Below, piece by piece: positions 10,601 through 20,100 of a DNA stretch of 64,000 bases. Made by a program: the position numbers and the translations under genes. The notes below the pieces were generated by a model. That model did not search any database. It saw only the letters and a list, made by a program, of their open reading frames with translations, and had not been told where the DNA came from. Position 1 is the stretch's first letter. Every line of letters starts with the position of its first letter. Source of the stretch: an uncultured Christensenella sp. (GTDB taxonomy: Bacteria > Bacillota > Clostridia > Christensenellales > Borkfalkiaceae); assembly GCA_910585595.1 (NCBI GenBank), contig CAJUET010000002.1, positions 62,001 to 126,000 of the forward strand, given 5' to 3'.

Positions 10601-11437
10601 ATAATAGCTTTCGCTCGGAACGGTATCGAAATAATAAAATTCGTTATACCCTTTCGACTGCGTGATCGTATTGCCTTTCTTCGAGAATCCCGCCGTGTGC
10701 GACGTCATGCCGGTTTCGTCGACCTTGTACCATGTAGCGGGTTGGCTCAAATCGCAGCCGAGCATCATCGTCCACGTCGAACGCATTTCATTGGACAAGT
10801 CTACCTTCGTATTAAACGAGGGAGCGCATACCACCGATTCAGGCTTTTCGGACAGCCCGATCGACGTGTACGGGAGATACAGTTCGACCGAATATCCGTC
10901 CGCCTTTTTATTCAATTCGCCGTTGATATGCACGACGCCCATGCTCGGTATATACTTATTCGAATAACTGTACCCGTCCGACGAAGGGAATCCCACCCAT
11001 TGGTCGGGCGTGCCGTTCGCACCGAGACGGAGCTGCACTACATTGCTGTTGAGCGTTTCCGTGCCGTTGGGCGCGACCTGAATCTCCACGCTCGTGTTGT
11101 TGAACACCTCATGTTTCGTATTATAGTTGACGTATCTGTCGTTGGAGACGAAGCCGAAGAACACGCCCTCTTCTCCGAGATGCGCATATACTTTCATATT
11201 GACGCCGTTGACATCCGAAAAGCTGAGGTACTTCTCTCCGTATTCCTCCGCATTCACAAGTCCGTCCATTTCAATATCGGTATCGGGATATTCGAGCGCA
11301 CGCCAATCGTTTTCGCTTTCGCCGCCGTAATTGAATGAGTATTTTTCGAACTTATATCCGCAACCCGTAAGCGCCGCCGCCGAAAGACCTGCCGCAAGCA
11401 GAGATAATCCTGCAATCAATAATGTTTTCTTCTTCAT
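7667..11437 (-). CDS. Large surface lipoprotein with four CBM9-like domains and three InlB B-repeats
   Basis: This 1256-residue protein has a signal peptide ending in the lipobox LTGC (C26), so it is anchored in the outer leaflet of the membrane. In order it shows a CBM9/DOMON-like domain (about 50-245), a concanavalin-like domain (about 252-425), a second CBM9-like domain (437-612), three Listeria-Bacteroides (InlB B) repeats ending in TAIW, TAEW and MAEW (615-839), and CBM9-like domains three and four (845-1030, 1057-1245). The CBM9-like copies share DGxLxDWN and NNWWDNTNFE motifs. CBM9 binds xylan or cellulose chain ends in characterised enzymes. No catalytic domain is seen, so it is best read as a glycan-capture protein for the importer. 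AAGGAGG lies before the ATG, 11 bases after the GH43 lipoprotein gene. Confidence 0.8.
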   Translation of the reverse strand: MKKKTLLIAGLSLLAAGLSAAALTGCGYKFEKYSFNYGGESENDWRALEYPDTDIEMDGLVNAEEYGEKYLSFSDVNGVNMKVYAHLGEEGVFFGFVSNDRYVNYNTKHEVFNNTSVEIQVAPNGTETLNSNVVQLRLGANGTPDQWVGFPSSDGYSYSNKYIPSMGVVHINGELNKKADGYSVELYLPYTSIGLSEKPESVVCAPSFNTKVDLSNEMRSTWTMMLGCDLSQPATWYKVDETGMTSHTAGFSKKGNTITQSKGYNEFYYFDTVPSESYYLKTELTVTPTTKPFLNGDNFPKFGLVNKSENTLQAFYIDAAGGKGTNFGSVCAIQTTDGGTNWQWNDNASTSIEGHWGNGYIGTSPYKNKKLETIYYGGDLYFILDGILVKTIKNFAPQSEGAVPGLMCFNTKATFTNNEFVTDAGQVKAEVEKYLAKDAKIDGDLSDWNDADVNRHSKTVKDETNGNSMTVRAFKGSDGLYIAYEVDHIVNLTPSKWDAGWWNNTNVEFYVNGNEEKNHYALTTFGNGGYMDSVMITTRKQDRTYSTVAEIFIPFASLERDGLQEGNIIDVGFAFKSANGTAEDKLNGTDWWSIDGNPGTVRFPVSEKGIGREFTLSYTAGAESDVTGEAPAPKKVFEGDGVSLAENPFTRSEYVFVCWSDGTSVYAAGEEFVMPGKDVMLTAIWRREGAEDTKYGVTYAAGASDVHGTVPTDSKTYATGDLITLAQNTLTREEYRFAGWNDGTKIYPAGSKIYMGEAAITLTAEWVKVYKLTYSADDDVEGNLPSDGKFAKGDKIQIKHAEITKKGYEFLGWSYNGKTYTSGEEFVMPEQDVTLMAEWIKKIEITVDGDLRDWNEANLKTVGAQSLTDKRRAVWYGLLGNDGLHLAVDIYHDQFSSGQNNWWDNTNFEIHLGQGNQHRQEYVYVKNYDSATNTVSLGKSSSEMVVAYKLTQGVSGEPKYRSTFEIFLPASIVSGLKEKDGSLRVGLAVKSAGGSESITGGSLNYGTGDAWYAPYGVLPDVYDEFAYVTGEGIYRKNEYLNRDMQCGAESAAEDNGEITLDGNLADWQSVADKTLSVVGTDLYAGKSVTFYGRMTKKGLYLAVEAYHGSFVYGQNNWWDNTNFELRIGEVLGSDDNKWAKQFYVYATGTATFAVSETYMQLASKTEQLSSGKYHTVFEVFISAEDLVKNDYMVQNGMIHVGIAWKTNGDNINNNEQLDGSDTAAWWRPKGTHINTKPACVTGDGIYTAQEYEESMN

Positions 11438-11448
11438 TCCCGTCCTCC

Positions 11449-13266
11449 TTATTTACCGAGCACCATGATCTCGGAGAGCGCAAGCGCCTCATTAAATTTG
11501 GGCAATGTGATCTTAATGGATTTCACGAGCATAGGCTTGAATTCGAGCGCAAACGTTCCGCCTGTCACATAATATTCTCCGCCCGGATAATACCTGTCGT
11601 AATCATACTCCAAATTTTTCACATAAGCGGTTCCCGTCCGATTCCCGTCTTTGAAAGCAAACTCTATTTTGGAAATCTTTTCCACGGAGGTATCGTAATT
11701 GAAACTGTTGACAACGAATAGTCCCGTTACCTCTCTGTAACCGTCAAACGTAAGCGTGATCACGTTGGCGCCCGCATCCATCTCGAACTCTTTAACGAAG
11801 GTCACGTCGTCATGGATCTTGACAACACCGTCGTTGAGATACTTGACGTCGCTTCCCTCGGAGACGTTCGTGCTCTTGACGGTTGCTTCGGGAGCGATAT
11901 TCTTCCAACCTGCTGCGACAACGGGTAAATGCGAATAGGTGGGTCCGTTTGCGTGCGGCACTTCGAGCCCCTGTTCGTTTTTGATCCACTTTATCTCGTC
12001 AAACGCAATGGCGCGTTCTCCGCCGCCGAGACGGCGATCGACGTGTGCGTGATAGACGACAAAGGAAGAACCGTTCGCGTTCACTATGCAATGATGCCCC
12101 GTACCGCTCATCCATTCGCCCGTGCTGTATAAAAACCAACCGCCCTCCGATTTCGAGAGCTTTCTGAAAGGTCCCATCGGGTTATCGCTCACCGCAACGC
12201 GCACTTGATAACCCTTTTGCTGGTAGGTGTTGGCAGAATACATAAGATAGTATTTTCCGCCGCGGCGCACCATGAAAGGCGCCTCGTTCGTGCTGCCTTC
12301 ATAAAGTTCAGTCTTCTCGCCGTCGATCGTGGCTTGGTTTGCGACCGTGAGCTTTTTGAGCTGCGTATAATCGGGCGTCCAGTCTTTGTTCATTTTTATG
12401 ACGCAATTCGCCGACGTTTTATGAAGATCGCCCAAATCCTGCGTAAAGTACAAATACTTTTCGCCGTCCTCGTCGATGAAAGGACTTGCGTCGATCACTT
12501 TCATATATCCGGGAAGCTCGCCCGGTTTGATAGCTTCGCCCTTTTGCCAGCTTTCGTCAATCTCCGTGCCTGCGGGAATCTTCGAAAAATCGAGAAGAGG
12601 CATAAACACTTTCAGCTTACCCTCGGCAAGTCCCGCTTTTTTCGCCGCCTCGTTATCTGCAACGGGCGCCCATTCCGCCTTCTGTTCGGGAGTCGCCGTT
12701 TCGGAATCGGCGATCCATTTTGCATACTGCACGAAAGGTCCCTTCGGGCTTTCGCTAATCGCAACGTCAATGAAGAAATGATAATCCTTGAACAGATAAC
12801 TCGCGTTGTAGAACATGAAATACAGACCCATTTCCTGATCGTAGATGACCTCGGGCGCCCAATACATTGCCGTAGCAAAGGCGGAATAAGTCGTACCGTT
12901 TTCAATGTACAATGTGGGATTATAGGCAACGCCCATGCACTCCCAATCGTTCAGATTCTTACTGCGGTAGCAGAGATACCCCGTCGCGTTGATAGGATCG
13001 GACGTGTCGTACATATAATAATAACCCGCGTCCTCGCCCTCCGTAATGTAGATGGCGGAGGGATCTGCGCCCAGCGTTTTCAGATCGTTCTGATAGACAA
13101 GATCGTGATTGTATTCCTGTTCGACCAGATTATCGAGTTCATCAACCTCACTGTGATAGTAGTGATATTCGAGTTTTACGTCGCCTACGCTGCAACCGGA
13201 TAAAGCGCCTGACGCCATACCGAGTGCGAGCGCCGCGGCTGTTAAGCCAATCAACTGTTTTTTCAT
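11449..13266 (-). CDS. GH43 family lipoprotein with C-terminal discoidin-like domain
   Basis: This 605-residue protein has a signal peptide with lipobox LSGC (C24). The catalytic propeller (about 45-450) has D in GADPSAIYI, D in DASPFIDEDGEKYLYF and E in NEAPFMVRRGGKYYLMYS, the GH43 triad. A beta-sandwich tail (about 460-605) resembles F5/8 type C carbohydrate-binding domains. It is placed on the cell surface, where it would remove side chains or cleave the backbone before uptake. It lies directly between the permease genes and the CBM9-like lipoprotein gene, with gaps of 11-15 bases. Substrate specificity (arabinosyl or xylosyl) is not determined. Confidence 0.85.
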   Translation of the reverse strand: MKKQLIGLTAAALALGMASGALSGCSVGDVKLEYHYYHSEVDELDNLVEQEYNHDLVYQNDLKTLGADPSAIYITEGEDAGYYYMYDTSDPINATGYLCYRSKNLNDWECMGVAYNPTLYIENGTTYSAFATAMYWAPEVIYDQEMGLYFMFYNASYLFKDYHFFIDVAISESPKGPFVQYAKWIADSETATPEQKAEWAPVADNEAAKKAGLAEGKLKVFMPLLDFSKIPAGTEIDESWQKGEAIKPGELPGYMKVIDASPFIDEDGEKYLYFTQDLGDLHKTSANCVIKMNKDWTPDYTQLKKLTVANQATIDGEKTELYEGSTNEAPFMVRRGGKYYLMYSANTYQQKGYQVRVAVSDNPMGPFRKLSKSEGGWFLYSTGEWMSGTGHHCIVNANGSSFVVYHAHVDRRLGGGERAIAFDEIKWIKNEQGLEVPHANGPTYSHLPVVAAGWKNIAPEATVKSTNVSEGSDVKYLNDGVVKIHDDVTFVKEFEMDAGANVITLTFDGYREVTGLFVVNSFNYDTSVEKISKIEFAFKDGNRTGTAYVKNLEYDYDRYYPGGEYYVTGGTFALEFKPMLVKSIKITLPKFNEALALSEIMVLGK

Positions 13267-13281
13267 AATTTCTCCTTAATC

Positions 13282-14217
13282 TTATTTCAATCCCGAAACC
13301 GCGATTCCTTCGATAAAGTAACGCTGCGCCACGAGATAGATGACGACGGTGGGCAGAAGCGCGATCACCGTACACGCCATCTGAATGTTCTGTTCGCTTT
13401 TTTGTGACGTGAACTGCGAGAGCACAACCTGCAACGTAGCAAATTCCGTCGACGATACATACAGCATGGGTCCGAGATAGTCGTTATATCCGCCGACGAA
13501 GCCCAAAACCCCCTGCGCGATGAGCGCGGGTACGGAGAGCGGAAGCATCATCTTAAAGAACATTCCGAAGTACCCCACTCCGTCGAGGCGTGCCGCTTCG
13601 AGCGTTTCCGAAGGAATTCCCATAAAGAACTGCCTCAAATAGAACACGCACGCCGCCGCGCCGAACATACCGGGAATCATGAGAGGCAGCGGCGTTCTGT
13701 TCCAGCCGATATTATCGAAGATAACGAAGGAAGGAACAAAACTCACCATACCGGGAATCATCATAGTCGCCAAAAGAACGGCAAAGATGATATTTTTTCC
13801 GCGGAATTTGAGTTTTGCGAACGCATACGCCGCAAACGCCGAAGTCGTAAGACCGATCACCGTAGGCGGAATGACGATCCAAAGGGTATTGAGAAATCCT
13901 CTGATGAGCGTCATGCCCATGCTGTCTTGCACCGGCACGAACGCGCCCTTGTAGCCGCCGAAATAGAACCCCTCCGTGGGAACCCATGTAAAATTCGGAC
14001 GAAGAACTTCCGCCGAAGTTTTGACGCTCGTAACGAGGACGATATAAAAGGGAACGAGAATCCAGAGCGCAAACAGCACGAGGAAGAAATATACGAACAC
14101 CTTCTTTGTAACGTTTACGGGATTGCTTGCAACCGTTTTGTGTTTTTTGACCTTTTCCTGCGGCGCGGGAGCCGCAGATTCCGTATTTTCTGTAGTCGGA
14201 ATCATTTCGTCATTCAT
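13282..14217 (-). CDS. Carbohydrate ABC transporter permease (MalG/CUT1 type)
   Basis: This 311-residue integral membrane protein has six predicted membrane segments after a 45-residue cytoplasmic N-terminus. The EAA loop EAARLDGVGYFGMFFKMMLPLS (about residues 200-221) contacts the ATPase. It pairs with the MalF-type permease encoded just upstream, whose end it overlaps by 8 bases. No ATP-binding subunit is present in the locus, as is common for Gram-positive CUT1 systems that share one MsmK-like ATPase encoded elsewhere. Confidence 0.92.
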   Translation of the reverse strand: MNDEMIPTTENTESAAPAPQEKVKKHKTVASNPVNVTKKVFVYFFLVLFALWILVPFYIVLVTSVKTSAEVLRPNFTWVPTEGFYFGGYKGAFVPVQDSMGMTLIRGFLNTLWIVIPPTVIGLTTSAFAAYAFAKLKFRGKNIIFAVLLATMMIPGMVSFVPSFVIFDNIGWNRTPLPLMIPGMFGAAACVFYLRQFFMGIPSETLEAARLDGVGYFGMFFKMMLPLSVPALIAQGVLGFVGGYNDYLGPMLYVSSTEFATLQVVLSQFTSQKSEQNIQMACTVIALLPTVVIYLVAQRYFIEGIAVSGLK

Positions 14218-15259
14218 CGTAGCTCACCCACTTTTTCGAGATTTTGAAGTTCAGGAAGGTCACGAACCCGATCATAAGCGCCAGGATCCACCCCACCGAC
14301 GTAGCGATGCCGATCCCCTTAATGTCGTTTGGAAGCCTGCTCGACGACGTTAGTTTTTGATACAGATAACAAACAACGGTAATATTGGCGCCGCCGACCG
14401 AAGAATTCTCGCCCGGAAGCATGATCTGGAAGCGCGTAAATTCCTGCAAAGCGCCGATAATTCCCGTCACGAGCAGATAAAAGACCGTGGGCGAGATCGC
14501 CGGAAGCGTAATACGAAAGAACTTTACGAGCATTCCCGCGCCGTCGATATCCGCCGCCTCGTAGCACGATTTGTTGATATTCGTGAGCGCCGCCGAAAGC
14601 AGGATAATGTTGAAGCCCGTACCCGACCAGAGCATGACGACAAACATAACGAGTCTGAACCGCGTCGGAGAGTAAGTGATCCAGTTCTTGGCTTGCCCGC
14701 CGAATGCAATGATCACGGAATTGAGAAGACCGTGGTCCGCGTTAAAGATCAATTCCCACATGAAGGTGATGGCGACGAGCGAACACACATAGGGAATGAA
14801 AAACGCCGTTTGAAAGAATTTCTTTCCCTTCTTGCAATGATACAGCATCATGCTGATAAAGATCGAAAGAGCAAGAGACGCAATCGTCGTAAACACCACG
14901 AACAGCGTGTTCAGCACCGATTTCCAAAAGGCGGGATCGGAGAGCACCATTCCGAAGTTTTTAAACCCCATGAAGGTGATCTTATAGGAGAGCTGCGGGA
15001 AAAACTCATCGACCTGCTCGTAGAGTTTGAGTCCGGGGAAGTGGTTAAACGAAATATAGAGCGAGAGAGCAAGCGGGATCAATCCGAAGATAAGAAACCC
15101 CAAAATGGGGATTCCCGTGAACACCCAACCCATCACCTCTTCCTGATTCGTCCAACGTTTTTTTGGCGATTTGGAAGGATCCTTTTTTTTGGGAATTTCG
15201 GGAATTTCCGGAATAGCGGAAACTCTCTCCTCTTCCGTTAACATTTCTTGATTCTCCAT
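14210..15259 (-). CDS. Carbohydrate ABC transporter permease (MalF/CUT1 type)
   Basis: This 349-residue membrane protein has a 50-residue charged, proline-rich cytoplasmic N-terminus and then six membrane segments. The EAA motif begins EAADIDGAGMLVKFFRITLP (about residues 248-267). It forms the heterodimeric channel with the MalG-type permease. It lies 15 bases after the substrate-binding protein gene, with a strong AGGGAGGATTG ribosome-binding region between them. Confidence 0.92.
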   Translation of the reverse strand: MENQEMLTEEERVSAIPEIPEIPKKKDPSKSPKKRWTNQEEVMGWVFTGIPILGFLIFGLIPLALSLYISFNHFPGLKLYEQVDEFFPQLSYKITFMGFKNFGMVLSDPAFWKSVLNTLFVVFTTIASLALSIFISMMLYHCKKGKKFFQTAFFIPYVCSLVAITFMWELIFNADHGLLNSVIIAFGGQAKNWITYSPTRFRLVMFVVMLWSGTGFNIILLSAALTNINKSCYEAADIDGAGMLVKFFRITLPAISPTVFYLLVTGIIGALQEFTRFQIMLPGENSSVGGANITVVCYLYQKLTSSSRLPNDIKGIGIATSVGWILALMIGFVTFLNFKISKKWVSYDE

Positions 15260-15274
15260 AACAATCCTCCCTTA

Positions 15275-17062
15275 TCAGGATTTCGGTTTTGCGCCCGGAT
15301 TGTGCGAGCTATAGGTATACTTATACAATTTTTGCCGCGTAGGATTTCCGAATTCCGCAAACATTTGCTCCACCGTGAGGGGTTTTTGAGCATTCGGTTC
15401 GCGCACGCGGTTGTTAAGAGCATCTGCCCAATCGTCGATCCAGTGCCAGTCGGTAAGATACCACCAGTCAGCGGGCGACTCATATCTTGCGGCATCAATG
15501 AACACCTGTGCGTTTTTGGGTGCCTGATCGGGTTGAAGGAATACGGGCGAATTTGCAAGATCTACCTGATTGGGAATAACGAAGCCTGCCTCCGACTGAG
15601 CCGTCTGCCCTTCTCTGCCTGCGATGTACTTCACAAGTTCCCATGCCGCCTCTTTCTTCTTTGAGCCGTAAGAGATAGCGAGCCCCATCGATCCGCTGTG
15701 TCCCGCCTGAACGCCGTGTACGGTCACGTTGCCGTCTTCGTCATACTCTTTATAGACGGGCAGAGGTGCAACGTCCCAGCTGTCGTTATTCTTCATCCAA
15801 AGCTGTTTGTCGTCGATCTTTCTGCGAAGATAAGTGACCGCAGAACGAAGTCCCACGAACATACCGATTTGACCCGCCGCGAAGCGGTCGCGCGCTTCCT
15901 GCTTTCCGATGCTCGTCTGCCCCATCGAAACGTGCTTACCTAACACTTTCTTGCCGTTCGTCATGATGCCGACTTCCGAACCCTCATTCGCAGTAAGTGA
16001 AACGAATTCAAGGAATGCGTCGTACATGGAGGGAAGCTGATTGCAGTGCTGCTTCTGATCGTCCGTAAGCGACTTCTTATCCGTATAGGAGATGAGTTCG
16101 CCTGCCGAATAAGAGTTGCCGTTTACCTCGATTCCCGCGTCTCCGTCCTTGACGATCCAGTTCACCGTCTTATCGTCGAGCGTGAAGTCGTAATAACCCA
16201 TCGGATTTCCGTCGGCATCGTTTCCTTCGGAAATGTATTCCACGCAGTTACCGCCCACACCGAAGCCGTAGTTAAACCACCACTCAGTAAAATAACCGTA
16301 TTCACAGTTGAAAGAATGTCCGTTTGCCTGATAATTATTGATCTCTTTTTGCATGCGCATGCCGAGCGAAGTGATCTCATCCCAGCTCATGGGCACTTTG
16401 TTGTTAAAGTACCACTTGCCGTTCTTTTCAAAGTAGCCTTTCTCGGGAAATCCCTGCGCCTTCGCCTCGGCAACGGTAAGAGACAGATGTTCGATACCCA
16501 TTTCGTTGAGGTAATCTCTGTTGTAGTAGAGCACAGAGGGACCGATGTCCTTGGGCAGCGCCCAAAGAGTGGAATCGGGCGTCGAGTTAGAGGTGAGAAT
16601 ATCCATACGATAGCGATTGATGCCCCAATCCCACATTACGCCGGGTGCGGTAAACTCGTCGAGTCCCTCGTAAAGCGCTTCGCCCGTATTGGGATTCGTT
16701 AAGGGCGCAAGCAACAACGAAGAAGCCCATTTTTTGAACTGACGGTCGGGAACGTATACGACATCGGGCGGGGTTGTCGTGCCCAACTGCATTTCGACGT
16801 TCTCGTAATCGTCATGACCGGACGAATAGGTCACTTTGATTTTCTTTTCCTTTCCGATTCCCGCGTTGAAATTTTCCACCAACTTGCCGAACACATCGAC
16901 CTCGTTATCGTCACCGCCGCCCCAAAAGCTAATGGTTGTAAATTTGTTTTTGTCCGTTCTTCCGCCGGAATCGTCACCGCCGCAAGCGGCAAGTCCCAGA
17001 ACAGACGATGCCGCAAGTACGGCGGCAAGAGATACCATGAAAGTTTTTTTGAATTTTAACAT
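15275..17062 (-). CDS. ABC sugar transporter substrate-binding lipoprotein
   Basis: This 595-residue family 1 extracellular solute-binding protein has a signal peptide and lipobox LAAC (about residue 27) followed by a GGDDSGG linker. It shows the two-lobe fold pattern (TTISFWGGGDDNEVDVFGKL near the start; DVVYVPD; AGREGQTAQSEAGFVIPN late). At 595 residues it is longer than the usual 420-450, as in proteins that bind larger oligosaccharides. It delivers ligand to the two permeases encoded downstream. AAGGAGG precedes the ATG, and a stable stem-loop lies upstream at 17106-17131. Confidence 0.9.
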   Translation of the reverse strand: MLKFKKTFMVSLAAVLAASSVLGLAACGGDDSGGRTDKNKFTTISFWGGGDDNEVDVFGKLVENFNAGIGKEKKIKVTYSSGHDDYENVEMQLGTTTPPDVVYVPDRQFKKWASSLLLAPLTNPNTGEALYEGLDEFTAPGVMWDWGINRYRMDILTSNSTPDSTLWALPKDIGPSVLYYNRDYLNEMGIEHLSLTVAEAKAQGFPEKGYFEKNGKWYFNNKVPMSWDEITSLGMRMQKEINNYQANGHSFNCEYGYFTEWWFNYGFGVGGNCVEYISEGNDADGNPMGYYDFTLDDKTVNWIVKDGDAGIEVNGNSYSAGELISYTDKKSLTDDQKQHCNQLPSMYDAFLEFVSLTANEGSEVGIMTNGKKVLGKHVSMGQTSIGKQEARDRFAAGQIGMFVGLRSAVTYLRRKIDDKQLWMKNNDSWDVAPLPVYKEYDEDGNVTVHGVQAGHSGSMGLAISYGSKKKEAAWELVKYIAGREGQTAQSEAGFVIPNQVDLANSPVFLQPDQAPKNAQVFIDAARYESPADWWYLTDWHWIDDWADALNNRVREPNAQKPLTVEQMFAEFGNPTRQKLYKYTYSSHNPGAKPKS

Positions 17063-17105
17063 TGTTATCCTCCTTGAAAATATTTTGGATTTTAATTTAT
17101 TTCAT

Positions 17106-17131
17106 CTTTCCCCGCGGTTCGGCGGGGAAAG
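17106..17131 (-). other. Intercistronic stem-loop upstream of the binding-protein gene
   Basis: A perfect 10-bp stem (CTTTCCCCGC with GCGGGGAAAG) and 6-base loop lie between the BIG2 lipoprotein stop and the binding-protein start. No T-run follows, so it is not a classical terminator. Such hairpins often protect or process the mRNA of binding-protein genes; that role is inferred here. Confidence 0.55.
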
Positions 17132-17154
17132 ACTGTTACTTCCGTTCCGATCCG

Positions 17155-20100
17155 TTATTCGCTGATTTCGGCAACCGCTACCGCCTGCCAGCCGACTGCT
17201 CTGTCTGAGGCGTCGTGTGAACGGCTCTTACCGATAACGAGATTAAACGTGCTCTCCTGCGTAACGTCGATCGTGTAAGTGACTACCCAGCCAGAGCCGT
17301 CGCTCGGCTCGTTGCAAATCATCAGCTTTCCTGTGACGAAGTTATGATTGCCGTCGTAGAGTGCCGAGCAAATATCCGCTCTCCACGAGTTGAGATATGC
17401 CTTAACGACGTACTTTCCTGCCGCAAGATTCATGGCGATATGAATTTCGCCCGTAGCCGTATTATAGTTATTCGTATAATCGCCGCCGCCCGCAATGTCG
17501 TTATCGACGGGGTTGTTTCCCGCCGCAGCGCCTTCCGTCCCGATCAGATCGGAACGGATTCCGTCCGTCCAGTTGAACGCCGTAAAGCCGTCCCACTCTC
17601 TTCCAGCTTCCGCTGCCGCGCCGGTGTTATTGTAATAAGTCTCGTCTGTCAGTACGCTACCGCCGAATTTACGGAAAGTCTGATCTTTTGGATTCTCATA
17701 ATGCGAATAGATCCAATCGAGAGAACCGACTTCGGTCAGATTGACCTTATTGCTTCCTTTCTCTCCTTCGATGCGTTCCGCCGTTGCCGATCCCGTTCCG
17801 GCAAGAACTTCTGCGTCGCTGTAAGCCGTTTTTCCGACGACCGCAACCGCAACGACGTTAATATTGCCGTTTTCCTGCGATTTCTCGATGCTTCCTTCGA
17901 TAATCAGCGTATCGTTTGCAAGCATCTTGTCAGTGTCGAGTTTAAGCACGATTTTTCTCGCAATGCCTTCGCTCGCCGTGAATGATTTGCTCGCAAGCAC
18001 TCTGTCGCCGAGCTTAAAGGTTACCGTCGCCGTGCCGTTGTACGCACCCGTGTAAAACACGATCTCGCTTACCAGATTGTTGACCGTAACAGGAAGACGG
18101 AATCCGTTGCTCGTTTTACCGTAACACATTCCGAGATTGCGGTTGCTGCCCGTTTTGAACTCATATCCGATCGCAGTTTTATAATCCCAGAAATTTCCCG
18201 TCGTGGAAGAAGGCTCGCCGATCAAAGTTTCTCTGCCGTCCATTTCGACCGTACCTGCCGAATTCCAATGCTTATAGTCGATCGTCTTGTATTCGTTCGA
18301 AACTCTCGAAAGGTTTTCGAACGCCATATCGAGTTCCGTAAGCTCGCTCGTCGGATCGGGGATCGCGACGGTAACTTCACAGGTAATATTCGCACTGCCG
18401 ATATGAGCTGTAATGACTGCCGTACCGACGCCGATCGCAGTGACGAGACCGGTGTTCTCGTTTACGGTTGCGACCTGCTCATTCGAGGAGGCAAACACCA
18501 CCCCGCTCACCGCATTTCCGCTTCCGTCGGTAACGGAAAGAGTCTTTGTTTCCTGCGTATTCTTTCCTGCGTGAAGAGTGAGCTTCGTATCGCTGATCTG
18601 GTATCCTTCGACCTTAACCTGAATCTCGAAAGACTTGCCGCCCACCGTCGCCGTGATCGTGGCGTCGCCGCCGCTGATTGCGGTGATCTTACCTTTCGCA
18701 TCCACCGTTACGACGCTATCGTCCGACGAATTGTACTCTGCCGTAAATTCCGCAGAGGGATCGGCGGAAATTTCGATCTGCGAAGTCGCGCCGATCGAAA
18801 GCGTCAAACTTTCGGAACTTGCGAGGGTGTACTCGGTCACCGTGACGTAAACCCTTCTCTCCGTCTTGCCGTCGGAAATCGTGATATAGGTCTTGCCCTT
18901 GTTCACCGCCGTGATCTTACCGTCGGAATCGACCGTAGCGATCGCGGTATCGCCCGAAGCATAAGTTACGGAGGAAGCCGTGCCGCTGAGCACGATCGTC
19001 TCTTGGTTGTTTCCGTCTTTAACAAGGCTGTATACGGATTTTGCGGGAACGATATCGCTCTCTCCCGAAACGGAGATCGCCGCCCAACCGCTGTTGCCTG
19101 CGCCGCGGCACTTCATGATCTTAAAGACATACTCGCCCGTTTCGTCTACATTAAGAACGATCTCCGCCTTACCGGAAACGCTCTGCATCTTTTTTTCATC
19201 CGCAACCTGATAGGCGTCTATGAAATTGCCGTTCCCGTCGTAGACTGCGACAAGGTAGCCGCAATTCCAGCCCGACGTATACACCGTCACCGTCGATTCG
19301 CCCTTGAAGAGCAGTACGGGAACGACTACGAACGTATCGGAGAATTTGAACGTTCTGTAACTTGCGGGAGCCGCCGCGGTGCCGTCCGTCCAGGTGAACG
19401 TCGCGCCGGGGTAGTCGGTCGCTTGACCTGCATTCTTGCCGTATGCGATACCGCTTTCATTGATCACCGTATCGGCGGGAACACCCGTCTTTCTCGTTCC
19501 GTCCGCCGCCAACCAATCGACGGAACCTGTCTCCGTCAGATTCTGCACGCCCGTAAGTCCCGTAGTAACGTTTGCGGAAGAAGTCGCATTGATCCTATGT
19601 TCGTGCGCCTCTTTACCTACGACCGCAACAGATACGAGCGACACGTTACCGCTGTGCTCACGGTTGCAGTCGACTTCAATCGTGAGATCAAGCGACTCGC
19701 CCTCTTTGAGTCCCTGCGTATTGATCGAAAGTTCGTATTTTCTTGCAAGCGCGTTTTCGCCGCCAACAAAAGTTTCCGATTGAAGCACGATGTCGCCGAG
19801 CTTGAATCTTATCGTTGCCGTCTCTTTCCAACTGCCCGTAAGAATCACGATCTTGGCAACCTCATTCGTCACTTTGACGGGAATCGAGAAGCTGCCGTGA
19901 ATCGCTTTTCCGTAGGTATATGCGCCGAAGCTGTTTGCTCCGTCCGCATCTTCAAAAAGCACGGGCGCCTTATAATCCCAGAATCCTTCATCGGTATTGC
20001 CCTTCTTATCGCAATCTCCGATGAGATCTGCGTTGTTCTTCATTCTTGCCGGCGTAGGGAATGACTCGGAAGTATGCCACTGACGCCAGTCGATCGTCTT

